Positions 21,703 to 32,241 of a stretch of DNA of 64,000 nt are shown piece by piece. Below the pieces are notes generated by a model. It worked only from the letters and a program-made list of their open reading frames with translations. It was not told where the DNA came from and did no database searches. The translations under genes and the position numbers were made by a program. Positions within the stretch are counted from its first letter, which is position 1, and the number at the start of each line of letters is the position of its first letter. The stretch is from Eledone cirrhosa (taxonomy: Eukaryota; Mollusca; Cephalopoda; Octopoda; Eledonidae): the NCBI GenBank assembly GCA_964016885.1, contig OZ024743.1, positions 186,682,040 through 186,746,039 on the forward strand. The letters run 5' to 3'.

Positions 21703-21838
21703 ATTTATTAAAATAACAGATTAAAGTTTAAGCAAAGAATCGCTGCTTTCACCCTTAACTTTTTTAGTTTCAGAAGATCCTGTTAAGGGTGAAAGCAGCG
21801 ATTCTTTGCTTAAACTTTAATCTGTTATTTTAATAAAT
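21703..21838. repeat. perfect 57-bp foldback element
   Basis: The left arm (21703-21759) and right arm (21782-21838) are exact reverse complements. The 22-nt loop contains CAGAAGATCC. The left side abuts (TA)n. Half-elements of the same family occur at 19915-19993 and 10755-10795. Perfect complementarity implies recent formation or active homogenisation. It is non-coding. Confidence 0.9.
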
Positions 21839-21934
21839 ATTTGCTCTACGGTTCTTGTATATCTGATATATATTTATCCTTATCGAGCTTTGGATTTTAG
21901 TCTTCAAATTTATTATTATTACTATATATATATA
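21839..21934. repeat. flank shared with the 10683 fragment, ending in (TA)n
   Basis: CTTTGGATTTTAGTCTTCAA and its surroundings recur inverted at 10683-10745, so this is part of the foldback-associated repeat. The zinc-finger LINE is inserted in its terminal (TA)n. Confidence 0.6.
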
Positions 21935-23917
21935 CATTACATAGAGACCAAGAGGGAAGCTAGGCGACAAGTATACTTAGCTAGGAGGGAAGCAGAGGAT
22001 AGAAAATTCAAGCATGTTTTACAACGTGAGGACCAGAAACAGGAGGTATTCAAGATTGCGAGGCAGTGTGTCAGAGATAGTTGTGATGTCATTGGAGAGA
22101 AGTGTATCCGGAATGATAAAGGTGAGCTTGCCCTCACAAGTGCTGAGAAGAAAGATGCATGGAAGAGTCATTATGATAGATTACTAAATGAGGAGAATGC
22201 ATGGGAAGAAGAGACCCTACCCCACGTAGACCCTATAGAGGGACCAGCAGTACAAGTCAGCGGCAGCGTAGTAAGTAAGGCAATCAGAGATATGAAGATA
22301 GGGAAGGCAACCGGTCCATCGGGTATAGCTGCCGAGATGCTGAAGGCATCTGGGTCTGTAGGTCACACTATAACCACACGTATCGTTAACCAGGTAATAC
22401 TAGAGGGGGCCATACCAAAAGATTGGTGCAGTAGCATCATTGTCAACTGCTACAAAGGTAAAGGCGATGCACTAGATAGAGGAAACTATAGAGGTATAAA
22501 GTTGATGGACCAGGTCATGAAAGTAACAGAAAGAGTTATAGCACAGCTGATTAGGGACCGGGTGAATATAGACGAGATGCAATTTGGGTTTGTTCCAGGG
22601 AAAGGCACCACTGATGCGCTCTTCCTTGTGAGGCAATTACAGGAAAAGTACCTAGCTAAAAGTAAGCCACTCTACTTGGCATTTGTCGACCTTGAGAAAG
22701 CCTTTGACAGAGTTCCACGTGCAGTAATCTGGTGGGCTCTTAGAAAACTAGGAGTAGATGAATGGCTTGTGAAAGCGGTACAAGCCATGTATAGGGGAGC
22801 AGTCAGCAAAGTTAGGATTGGCAATGAGTATAGCGAGGAATTTAGCGTACAGGTTGGGGTCCACCAGGGCTCTGTTCTTAGCCCTCTCCTGTTCATCATA
22901 GTCCTGCAGGCAATAACGGAGGAGTTTAAGACCGGATGCCCATGGGAACTCCTGTATGCTGATGACCTCGCACTCATAGCTGAATCTATGGTAGAACTAG
23001 AGAATAAATTCCAAACCTGGAAGCAGGGACTAGAGAGAAAGGGCCTCAAAGTCAACATGACAAAGACTAAGGTCCTTATAAGTAGACGAGAAAACAGAAC
23101 CCAGATCCCCTCAGGGAAATGGCCTTGCTCAGTATGTAGGAAAGGTGTAGGTAGGAACTCCATTCTTTGCCCCAAATGCAAACAATGGGTACACAAGAGA
23201 TGTAGCGGGATCTCAGGAAGCTTAATTAAGAATGTAGGATTCACATGCAGCAGCTGTGCTGAAACAGCAAGCAAACAGCCACAGGAAACAAGTACCACCA
23301 ATCTCTGGGAGGGCCCTGTAGAAACAGTAGACAGCTTCTGCTACCTAGGTGACCGAATTAGCAACGGAGGTGGGTGCTCAGAAAGTACAATAACTAGGGT
23401 AAGAACGGGATGGAAGAAGTTTAGGGAACTACTACCACTGCTAGCTGCAAAAGGCTTCTCCCTCAGAATGAAAGGCAGACTGTATGATGCGTGTATCCGA
23501 ACAGCGATGTTGCATGGTAGTGAGACCTGGGCGCTGAAGGTGGAAGACTTACGTAGATTAGAGAGAAACGAAGCCTGCATGCTCCGATGGATGTGTAACA
23601 GTAATATACGTGAACGACAAAGCATAAATGAATTGAGAGAGAGACTGAGCATAAGAGGAATCAAATGCTGCGTGCAGGAGAGGCGGTTACGCTGGTATGG
23701 ACATGTGATGCGTATGAAGGATGACAGCTGCATAAAAAGGTGCAGAGCACTAGAAGTTGATGGAAACCGCGGAGTGGGGAGACCCAAGATGACTTGGGAT
23801 GAGGTGATAAGAGCCGACCTTACCCAACTACACCTCTCAAAGTCAATGACACACGACCGTGACTTCTGGCGTCACGCAGTAATACAGGGTACCCGACCTC
23901 CCATGGGTACATGCTGA
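21935..23917 (+). CDS. non-LTR retrotransposon reverse transcriptase with PHD-like finger, longest copy
   Basis: The frame is open for 660 residues from a (TA)n junction. The in-frame upstream TTG at 21890 lies in flanking repeat and is not a real start. The N-terminus (TKREARRQVYLARREAEDRK) is the linker after a missing endonuclease. RT motifs follow: IGKATGPSG, GNYRGIKL, FVDLEKAFDRVPR (from residue 250), HQGSVLSPLLF and YADD (341-344). A C4HC3 PHD-like finger spans 398-441. The C-terminus has YLGDRISNGGGCSES, HGSETWAL and RLRWYGH. RTE-like placement is inferred. The frame is intact except for the 5' truncation, so the copy is young. The finger may bind chromatin or nucleic acid, which is inference only. 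Confidence 0.9.
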   Translation, partial: HYIETKREARRQVYLARREAEDRKFKHVLQREDQKQEVFKIARQCVRDSCDVIGEKCIRNDKGELALTSAEKKDAWKSHYDRLLNEENAWEEETLPHVDPIEGPAVQVSGSVVSKAIRDMKIGKATGPSGIAAEMLKASGSVGHTITTRIVNQVILEGAIPKDWCSSIIVNCYKGKGDALDRGNYRGIKLMDQVMKVTERVIAQLIRDRVNIDEMQFGFVPGKGTTDALFLVRQLQEKYLAKSKPLYLAFVDLEKAFDRVPRAVIWWALRKLGVDEWLVKAVQAMYRGAVSKVRIGNEYSEEFSVQVGVHQGSVLSPLLFIIVLQAITEEFKTGCPWELLYADDLALIAESMVELENKFQTWKQGLERKGLKVNMTKTKVLISRRENRTQIPSGKWPCSVCRKGVGRNSILCPKCKQWVHKRCSGISGSLIKNVGFTCSSCAETASKQPQETSTTNLWEGPVETVDSFCYLGDRISNGGGCSESTITRVRTGWKKFRELLPLLAAKGFSLRMKGRLYDACIRTAMLHGSETWALKVEDLRRLERNEACMLRWMCNSNIRERQSINELRERLSIRGIKCCVQERRLRWYGHVMRMKDDSCIKRCRALEVDGNRGVGRPKMTWDEVIRADLTQLHLSKSMTHDRDFWRHAVIQGTRPPMGTC

Positions 23918-24219
23918 AGCATATAAACAATATGCCCCCCCCCCCCCACCGCAAGGTGGTCGTGGAGGTGCCACGGCAAAAAAGCACCCAGCCCACACTG
24001 TAAAGTGGACGTGTAGGCGCCACGAAAAAGCACCCAGCACTCACTGTAAATGAGGTTGGTGTTAGGAAGGGCATCCAGCTGTAGAAATCAAGCCAGATCA
24101 GTTCCTGTATGAGCAAGGCATGGTCAGCCGACCAGACACTGCCCACAACAGGACAACCCGTCTAACCCATGCTAGCGTGGAAGAACGGACGTAAAACGGT
24201 GATGATGATGATGATGATG
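23918..24219 (+). mobile_element. 3' UTR and (GAT)n tail of the LINE at 21935
   Basis: It contains a C12 run, two GTGGTCGTGGAGGTGCCACG-type units and GTTGGTGTTAGGAAGGGCAT. CCCATGCTAGCGTGGAAGAA and (GAT)n follow, then (AT)n. From about 23950 it is nearly identical to the tail of the SINE at 25755-25870. Confidence 0.85.
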
Positions 24220-24236
24220 ATATATATATATATATA

Positions 24237-25587
24237 GGTAAGCGTAACTAATGGTGATTATTCAATATAAACCATGTTGAAAATAAAACAATTTTATCTA
24301 TTCTTTTTAGACATGACTGTGGTCATGTTGTGGCACAACCTTTAAGGGTTTAGTCAATCATAACAGTCCCAGTACATATTTCTTAGTCTAGTATTTATTT
24401 TATTGATCTCAAAGTTACAGGACATAAAGAAAAAAAAACTCTTATACAGGCATAAACAGTTCACAAAATGAAGTTTAGCAAAGTCTTATACCTAATTTCA
24501 CTCCTATGGCCATATTAGAAGACATATGCCCTAATTGCTCTGCAATGGCACCAAACATGAAACCATGTAGTTGTGAAGCAATCTTCTTAACCAAACAGCC
24601 ATCTCTGAACCTATTCATAGTAATAGTTAATTTAAAGTAGATGAAATGAATTTTACCAATGTTTGTCAGAAAAACAAAGAACTCTATTTGAATTAAAAAC
24701 AAAGCTACTCTTTCAGTTGAATAAAAAGAACAGTGAAAATCCCAGTAGTATACTTTAATGAAATAATATATAATTCTATTATATATTCTAAAGAGATGTA
24801 TATATTTACTAAATTTTAATTTTTATTGATTTAATATATATTAAAATAGAATTGTTGTGAGAATAGAACAAAATCTCATCAGAGTACAATTTATTAAAGA
24901 TTATGCACATTCCTAAGCTTGCCAACGACCTGATATTAATTCTTAAACTCTAAGAATTCTTTATATTTTCACCTCTTTTGGTATTATATAAAGATAATAA
25001 CCTCAATTGACATAAAAAAAACAATTAAAGCTTTTTACAATCACTTCTTTAACAATCAATAGAGAATAAATACTTGTATATATATATACATGCAAACAAC
25101 ACACACTACTAAACTAGAGAATGTGTAAACTGAATATAGAGGTTTTATGATATAAAAATAGTTATTGAGTTTCAGTAATGGGAATGAATAAAAGAAAGTT
25201 TAATTAAGAGAAATAGAAAATTTAGGGAGTAGGAAGTGATACCTTTTCCAGTTAATGATGTAAATAAAGTGAAATAAATTAAATAAGAATTGGAATTGCT
25301 TCATAGATTTAGTTGTCAGTAGAATAACTAATTATAATTTCATGTCACCACAAAATATCTGACTTATAAAGGCAGGGAAATTATATTGTAAAGGTTCATG
25401 GTTTTGTCAATGTTAATGATGCAGTTGATATGAAATGACTACAACTGTAAAATCAATTTGATGATGGAATCAATTTATGAACAACATCATTATATCTCTC
25501 TCTCTCTTTCTTACATATATATATATATATATATGAACAGATTCAGGACCCTGACAGCTGAGCTCTGGCCATTTTGTATATATATAT
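24237..25587. other. AT-rich sequence, nothing recognised
   Basis: I see no coding-quality frame. (TC)n and (AT)n occur near 25496-25534, followed by about 45 bp of unique sequence and another (TA)n run. Confidence 0.5.
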
Positions 25588-25923
25588 GGAGGCACATGGC
25601 TTAGTGGTTAGAGCATTGGCCTTGCAATCAAAAGGTTGTGAGTTCAATTCTCAGACCGGGTGATGTGTTGTTTCCTTGAGCAAGACACTTTATTTCACAT
25701 TGCTCCAGTTTACTCAGCTGTAGAAATGAGATGATAGGGACTGGGGTCCCTACCATTCCACTGCAAAGTGGTCGTGGAGGTGCCACGGCAAAAAAACACC
25801 CAACACTCACTGTAAATGAGGTTGGTGTTAGGAAGGGCATCCAGCTGTAGAAATCAAGCCAGAATCAGTTCCCGTCCCACCCTTGCAAGCAGGGAAAAGT
25901 GGACGTGAAATGAAATGAATGAT
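25588..25923 (+). mobile_element. full-length tRNA-derived SINE with LINE-matched tail
   Basis: The head has an A box (TGGCTTAGTGGTTAGAGC, from 25597) and a B box (GAGTTCAATTC, near 25640), the internal RNA polymerase III promoter of a tRNA-derived SINE. The body GTTTCCTTGAGCAAGACACT..GATGATAGGGA follows. The tail GTGGTCGTGGAGGTGCCACG..GGGCATCCAGCTGTAGAAAT matches the LINE 3' UTR at 23950-24090 almost base for base. (TA)n lies on both sides. Transcripts would depend on the LINE reverse transcriptase for mobility. Confidence 0.88.
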
Positions 25924-26003
25924 ATATATATACACACACATTTAAGTTTAGTGGTTCACCACTGTCATTTTACACAATTATATATATGTAGAGAGAAAGA
26001 GAG

Positions 26004-26075
26004 AGATGTAAAATCCTAACTATGGCGGCAAACGGTTTCGGCTTGTGTGTGGCACTGTGATCTGGATTTTACATA
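26004..26075. repeat. short segment with 11-bp terminal inverted repeats
   Basis: ATGTAAAATCC and GGATTTTACAT bracket about 50 bp (TATGGCGGCAAACGGTTTCG..). It may be a small foldback element. No second copy was seen in the window. Confidence 0.35.
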
Positions 26076-26149
26076 TGTCTATACCAACTCTGCATCTCCC
26101 CATGCACACACACACACACACACACACAGACACACATATATATGTATAT

Positions 26150-26335
26150 AAATATTTTTCATGCAAGCATGGGTTGGAAAAGTCAGTCTGATTCAGTTTT
26201 TATTGGGGATCATAATTTGCTTGAATGTTGTTTTGGGAATGGTTTCTACAGCAGGATGCTCTACTTAACACAACCATTTTATGGAATGTATTGGGTACAT
26301 TTTATTATAACAGCAGCACTAACGTCTTGCTACCA
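26150..26335 (-). mobile_element. B-type repeat, decayed
   Basis: Minus-strand AGCATCCTGCTGTAGAAACC, then CCAACCCATGCTTGCATGAA at the tail. The (GAT)n is lost, and (CA)n and (TA)n follow. Confidence 0.5.
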
Positions 26336-26361
26336 TATAGTAGAAAATACGCCTAGCAATA

Positions 26362-26556
26362 ATAACAATAATAATTGTTTCTACTTTTGGCACAAGGCCA
26401 GCAATTACTTCAGTGCCTTACTGGTGCTTTATTTTATCGACTCCGTAAGGATGAAAGGCAAAGCTAAACTTGGGCAGGATTTGAACCCAGAACGTAAAGG
26501 GCCACAACTCTATGTTACAAAGTTGGTGTCTGATGCTCCAATCTATCGCCCTTATA
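26362..26556 (-). mobile_element. SINE A, near full length, with (AAT)n on both sides
   Basis: The minus strand has a head to GGCGATAGATTGG, B box GGGTTCAAATCC, CTTTGCCTTTCATCCTTACG and the 3' end CCTTGTGCCAAAAGTAGAAA. (AAT)n runs flank it, with 26557-26600 a longer AAT/GAT tract. The open frames on both strands here are shadows. Confidence 0.8.
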
Positions 26557-26949
26557 ACAATAATAATAATAATAATAATAATGATGATGGTGATAATAAT
26601 ATAGAGTAGTCTTTTATATCTTTTTTCACCAGAAATGAAGATGAATGGAAAAAAGAAATAGAAATACAGTAAGCAACATTTCATGCAACACAACCTTTTG
26701 CAAGAGTTCCTTGAAAATCAATTACTTAAAATATGGAAATCATTTTACTTTCTATTCCAGCTGACAACATTTTCACCATTAACTCCATATCATTATATAC
26801 AGTGACTGAATATATCTCTCATGCCATACTGAACTCAAAAGAACTTAAATATTTTTCAAGCCTATTCTAGGGATCATATTTAGATCTCTGCATTCAGTGT
26901 CCATATTTCATTATTATACAATTCATTATTATTATATTTCATTATTATT

Positions 26950-27118
26950 AGCTTTGCAGCATAGAGTTATGACTCTTTGCAGTCTGAGTTCAAATCCTGC
27001 CGAGGTTAACTTTGCCTTTCATCGATAAAATAAAGTACCAGTCACGCACTGGGGTAGATTTAATCAACTTTCCCCTCCCGCAAAATTGCTGGCCTTGTGC
27101 CTATATAAGAAACAATTA
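26950..27118 (+). mobile_element. SINE A, variant with extra segment
   Basis: It has TGAGTTCAAATCC, CTTTGCCTTTCATCGATAAA and the 3' end GCTGGCCTTGTGCC. Between them is GGGGTAGATTTAATCAACTT TCCCC, an extra block shared with the long-3' variant. This copy therefore links the two 3' forms. Confidence 0.8.
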
Positions 27119-27163
27119 TATTTCATTATTTATTATTATATTTCATTTATTATATTTCACCAA

Positions 27164-27349
27164 GGTTGGTGGATTGGCAGTATTGTAGAGGGTCTGATGC
27201 CATGCTTTGCAGCAAAAAGTTATGGTCTGAGTTCAAATCCCGCCGAGGTTAACTTTGCCTTTTATCCTTACGGGGTCAATAAAATAAAGCACCAGTAATA
27301 CACTGGGATAATTGCTGGCCTTGTGCCAAAAGTAGAAATAATTATTATC
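27164..27349 (+). mobile_element. SINE A, full-length short variant
   Basis: It has the A-box region GGTGGATTGGCAGTATTGTA, B box GAGTTCAAATCCCGCC, GGGGTCAATAAAATAAAGCA and the 3' end CCTTGTGCCAAAAGTAGAAA. It is one of the best preserved copies. Confidence 0.85.
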
Positions 27350-27357
27350 ATATTTCA

Positions 27358-27440
27358 TTACGGGGTCGATAAAATAAAGTACCAGTAATGCACTGGGTAA
27401 TTGCTGGCCTTGTGCCAAAAAGTAGAAACAATTATTATTA
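27358..27440 (+). mobile_element. SINE A, 3' half in tandem
   Basis: Only GGGGTCGATAAAATAAAGTA..CCTTGTGCCAAAAAGTAGAA is present. It follows the previous copy after a TATTTCATTA spacer that resembles the spacers between the neighbouring copies. Confidence 0.8.
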
Positions 27441-30400
27441 CAAACAATTATTATACAACCTAACATTTAGGAAAGTTTTATTTCGCCATCATCAACAACA
27501 ACAATCATCATCTAATATTTTTCATTGATTTGATAATGTATATCAAAATCCATTCTGTGAATGAATTATATTATTTAGATAACTCCCAATTATATATAAA
27601 GGTAAGGAATAATTCATCCTAATCTATAGTACAATAAGTAATAAATATACAAATGATAAACACACAAAAAAAATCAATCCTTCATTATTTCATTTGACTT
27701 CATGTTTATTTGACTGATATATTCACTTCTCTGAGGAATGGTAAGGATCAAATTCAATTATCTATCTATAGGTGAATGGACCACAGTTTAGTGGTAAATG
27801 TCAATTTTTCATGATTTTTAAAGAGCTTCTATATTCTTTTTTTATAATATCCACACCTGTTTATAAATGTTGGTTTTGTTGTTAAAAGCTGGAGACATTG
27901 AGAGGCAACTTAGAAACATCTCACATACACATTTGTAGCTACATAAAAAATGATGAATCATTTGTTTTTAATTTTTCATTTTTAAATATATAAAAGTGAA
28001 CATAAAAGCCATGAGCCTTCCAGACATTGTCAACAGATGCAACACATGAAGCAGGTGATGATGGAGAGAAAGCAAGACAATGAGAAGAAGAAATAAGAAA
28101 ATAATAATAGAGGAAAGCAGAACACATTAGAGAGAGAAAAATATAAGAAATAAGCCTAAACAGAGCAGAAATATACATAAGGTGTTGTAAAAAAAGACAA
28201 TATAGTAAAAGCAGAAGAATTATTTGCTGAAAATATATTTTAAAGATTAGGCATAAAATATTTCTTTGTATAGATATAATGACTGAGATTTAAGATAACA
28301 TCAACAATCAGGACAATCAACCAGCAGCAGCTAAAGAACAAAGGAACCTTCAATGGAAACTTCTAGAAACTAAATATTTAATCAGTTCATCAGATTACCC
28401 CCCCCCCCCCCCCCCCCCCCCAAAAAAAAACATACAAAAAACCCCAGTATTTTTAGTAGTGTTTCTAAGAACACAAAATATATAATGCTGCAATTTTGAA
28501 AAACAATACAGGAAACTTTTCTTGGAAACCTAAAAATGAGGAAAGATGATGGAACAACATCAGCTGAAATAGTTCTAACAAAATCGTTTATTAAATATTT
28601 ACAATAAAATTTATTTTGCATTATCAAAGACGAATTTTGCTTAGAATGTACTTTTTCTATGAAGAGAGCTAAGGATAGGACTTAAACATTATTTATGAAA
28701 ATGAAGTAAAAGAAAAGTAATTAAATTTAGATTATCAATTATTTAGAATTTTTGCTGATTGAAACAGAAATGAAGTTAAGAGAGCAAGAGCAAAATATAT
28801 TTGTTTATGATGAATCATGTGTGCTTAATTACATTTATGTACCATACTGCCATCTAATGTACATGTAAAACATGCTGGAATACACCCCTCTTCAAGTTTG
28901 AACACAGTCAATTTTTTGCATAAAATGAGAGTGAGAGAGACAGAAAAAGTGGTTTGATGTCAATTTTGTTTGGGTTTATCTGTTAAGTGGGTCGTTGATT
29001 TCTGGAGTTGTTTCAATTAGGTTAATAGACAATTAAAAGGTTTTCATTTAGACAGTTCTGATTTTTATTGTCAAACAAGTAGTTTATTAATAAGATTAGT
29101 AGTATATTTATTAGCTAGATTAGTAGTATATTTTGTTATTAAAATGGTCAGGTGGGCATAATATTTGTATTGGATTCTTATTCATTGATAGTATATGGTT
29201 AGTGTATATTAAATGGTAGTTTTCCTATTCTGTGTGGGCGCAATGCTGATCACGTAATGGCAGAGATATATAGAAACCATGTAATATGAGTGCTGCAGAT
29301 TGATGATGTCCATTGTCCGATACTAGTAACTAGTATAGGTTTCATTGTTGATATGCTGGGAGTGTTTTGGGTATAGTTCTGGAGGATATGATTATTTTTA
29401 CTATATGTCTTGTGTAGTATGTATCGTGTAGGTCAGGTTGAGTTTAGGTATATGGACAATATTTGCTTGAGTTCGTGACTAGCATTGGTTTATTTGCAGT
29501 TATGTTATGGCAATTAACATCCATGGTATATATAAGCTGATGGTAAATATTGCCTATAATTCTTGGAATAGTAAACAATATTTTGGAAAATGGTATTAAA
29601 AACTAGAGAAAATCCTCACTGCCCCAGATTACCAGCAATGAATCTTGCACTGTTAAGCTATGATGAATTCAGAATTATGTTAACTATCTGTGTTTTTGTG
29701 TTTTATTAGTATTACATATCTATTTTAAAGTCGAATTCTAGCTAGATTTTATAGTCTCTCTTTTGACTTTCAAAGAACTTTAAAAGGAGACAAAATGATC
29801 TATCTGTGTTTACTCACTCTCCAAAACTATACATTGTATCATATTGACTAGTCTGCATCATAATAATCAATATTTTTACTTTATTTGAAAACTGCATTTC
29901 ACTAAATAATTCTCCTATTTTAAGTGTTTTTGGAGAAGTATTTTTGAATTTATTATGTTTTGTATTTCTACTCCAAATTTGTTCTGTGGAGACAAATATC
30001 TAGTAGTATTTTCTTCTTCTTTTTTAATAGTATGATTTCCAGATAGAAATAAAACAATTATCACTGTAAATATGTTGTTACATTACAGAAACAGATGAGA
30101 TGTATTTTTATTTCATGTTAAAAGGACATTTAGTTTTGTTATTACTAATGCTTCTACTTGATTTGTTTAGAATTGTTTTTTGTTTTGATAGAGAGTGAAA
30201 CATTTTATGTTAGAACATAAAGATTTTTATCATCTGCAACATTAAAGACTGAGAAGACATTATTCTTGTTAAAATCCAATTACTACTAGCAAAACAGCAT
30301 CTATTCCATCCAGAAAATCACTTCGACATCATATCTAGATCAAGCTAGCTAGTTTGATATGAAAACCATACAGCTTAAACAATATAAAGCAGAAACATAA

Positions 30401-30810
30401 ATTATAATTTTGCATGTTTTAGAAAATAATGGAAACTGTAAGCAAAGATGAAATATAATTTACTTTTCTTCCATTGTGAAGTTTCTATTTTAGCAGTCTT
30501 GTTATTGAACAGGTTGGTGAGAAATTCATTGAAAGAGTATTTTTTATCAAGGTAAGCAATATCATATTAGAAAGAAATTTTTCTTTTTTAGTTATATATA
30601 GTGTCAGATAGATGTATATAGAGTCAGAAAGTTGTATATAGTGTCAGATAATTGGACAATTCTTACATTTATTTTTATAATTTTACAAACAAAAAATAAT
30701 CTTATTTCCGAAATTATATTTTATATTAATGTATCTTTTAGAAAAGTGTAGACTTTAAAATATTGACAGTAAGAATGAAAGTCAAAAGCATAAAAATAAT
30801 TCTTTCTAAC
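27441..30810. other. AT-rich sequence, nothing recognised except a C24A9 run
   Basis: A poly-C tract (28398-28421) followed by A9 is the only distinctive sequence. The open frames at 27939-28178 and 28382-28627 (-) have no recognisable domain. Up to about 30600 the sequence looks unique and non-coding. Confidence 0.5.
28398..28421. repeat. poly-C tract (24)
   Basis: A run of 24 cytosines. The complementary strand could form a G-quadruplex. Its exact length is likely to be uncertain in sequencing. Confidence 0.9.
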
Positions 30811-30814
30811 ATGG

Positions 30815-30958
30815 GCCAGCAACATGGGCCAGCAACTTTGGGAAAGGGGAAAGCCACTTTATTTTATTGACTCTGGAATTATGAAAGGCCAATTTGACCT
30901 CGGTGGGATTTGAGCTCAGACATAAAATACCATGAAGTATTTTTATGATGCGCTACTA
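30815..30958 (-). mobile_element. SINE A, decayed
   Basis: Minus-strand TGAGCTCAAATCCCACC, TGGCCTTTCATAATTCCAGA and GTCAATAAAATAAAGTGGCT. The end TGGCCCATGTT is duplicated. The head is lost in the region about 30910-30958. Confidence 0.6.
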
Positions 30959-31067
30959 TGCATGAAAATAATATTATTTAGATACTAAAACTAAATTTTA
31001 CTAATATCACACAAGGAGCTTTCCCATTGCAATGATGTTGTCAGTTGGGCCAATAAGCATTCAGCTG

Positions 31068-31125
31068 TTCGATCAACTGAACATTCTATCAACAACTGAA
31101 CATTCTATCAACTGAACATTCTATT
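31068..31125. repeat. short tandem repeat
   Basis: About three copies of CAACTGAACATTCTAT with small spacers. Confidence 0.7.
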
Positions 31126-32107
31126 CATAAATTAATGTGCAAGTGGTTGAGTATTCTACCAATAATTCTCAGGCAGAGTAAGATACCAACACAAGGGAAG
31201 TTGTTATGTCCTTATACAGCTGAAGGGTTAGAAGGACTCTTCAGCTGTGTCAAGGACATGGCAACTTCCCTAGTGTTGCTGCTATAAAATGCAGTTGGTG
31301 TTTGAGGAATTACAGGTACAATCCACCTGATGGGCTTCCATAATGTCCATATATCCAATTGCATTCATATACTTAGATCAAGATGCCACACAGTGGGATT
31401 CTTAACCAGCCAGAAATATCTGTGTCCATGAAATACTCCAACAAATAGAAGCTAATGAAAGAGTTTCTACGTGGCCATCCACTTGCTAGAAACAGTACCC
31501 AAATCTCCTTCAATCATACTCTACTATCATAAAATCAGGAAACATGTTTCTCTAGAGTAATGCTTGTCCAAATAAACTATATCTTAAAAAAAGGAGAATG
31601 GTCATGGCTTGAAAACCTTGGATTATATGTATGCTTGATAATGGTTGTTCTGAGAATAACATCAACAAATATGACTCACAACTAATATGCTCACACAACA
31701 AATATTATTCACAACAAATATGACTCACAATAAATATAACTCACAACAAATATACTGCTCACAAATCAGGAATGGTGTCTCTTATTTAACCTTACCCTGG
31801 ATTCAGAAGAAAGTATTTTACTTTTCCATTGACAATCTTCAAATTCTTGCCCACTATTTTGCTTTGTCCCTTACATTACCACTTTAAACACTATTGTATT
31901 TAACTAAGTTATTTGCAACTTACAAGCCAGCACCACTTCTTACAACTGTTCTCTAATGTGCTTGACATTTTTCTTACAATCACTATTGAAACATTGTAGT
32001 GGTTGTGGTTTTTACTCTAAAGGGCAGCTACTTCATAGAAGTTGTTTTTCTCTTAAATGTTCCTGCAAAACTGCAAACAAGCTCTACTAACGCAGTAGCA
32101 AACTTGC
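31126..32107. other. unrecognised sequence with a short tandem array
   Basis: The segment 31663-31760 has about six degenerate copies of CACAACAAATATGACT. Nothing else was identified. Confidence 0.5.
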
Positions 32108-32138
32108 TTATAAATTAAACATTTTTAATCCATGGATG

Positions 32139-32166
32139 TGGGGGTGGGGATGGGGGGGGGGGGGGG
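32139..32166. repeat. G-rich run
   Basis: GGGGGTGGGGATGG followed by more G, with the last run 15 long, forms a potential G-quadruplex on the plus strand. Confidence 0.85.
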
Positions 32167-32241
32167 AATTATGTGAAATGCTCTTCTTTTTTTTGGACAT
32201 TTGATAAAAGAAAAGAAACAAACAAAAGAAATCAAGCTTAC

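Noticed and set aside
25588..25660. Functional tRNA gene
   Set aside because: A and B boxes are present, but the sequence continues into a SINE body and the cloverleaf is imperfect. It is a tRNA-derived SINE head.
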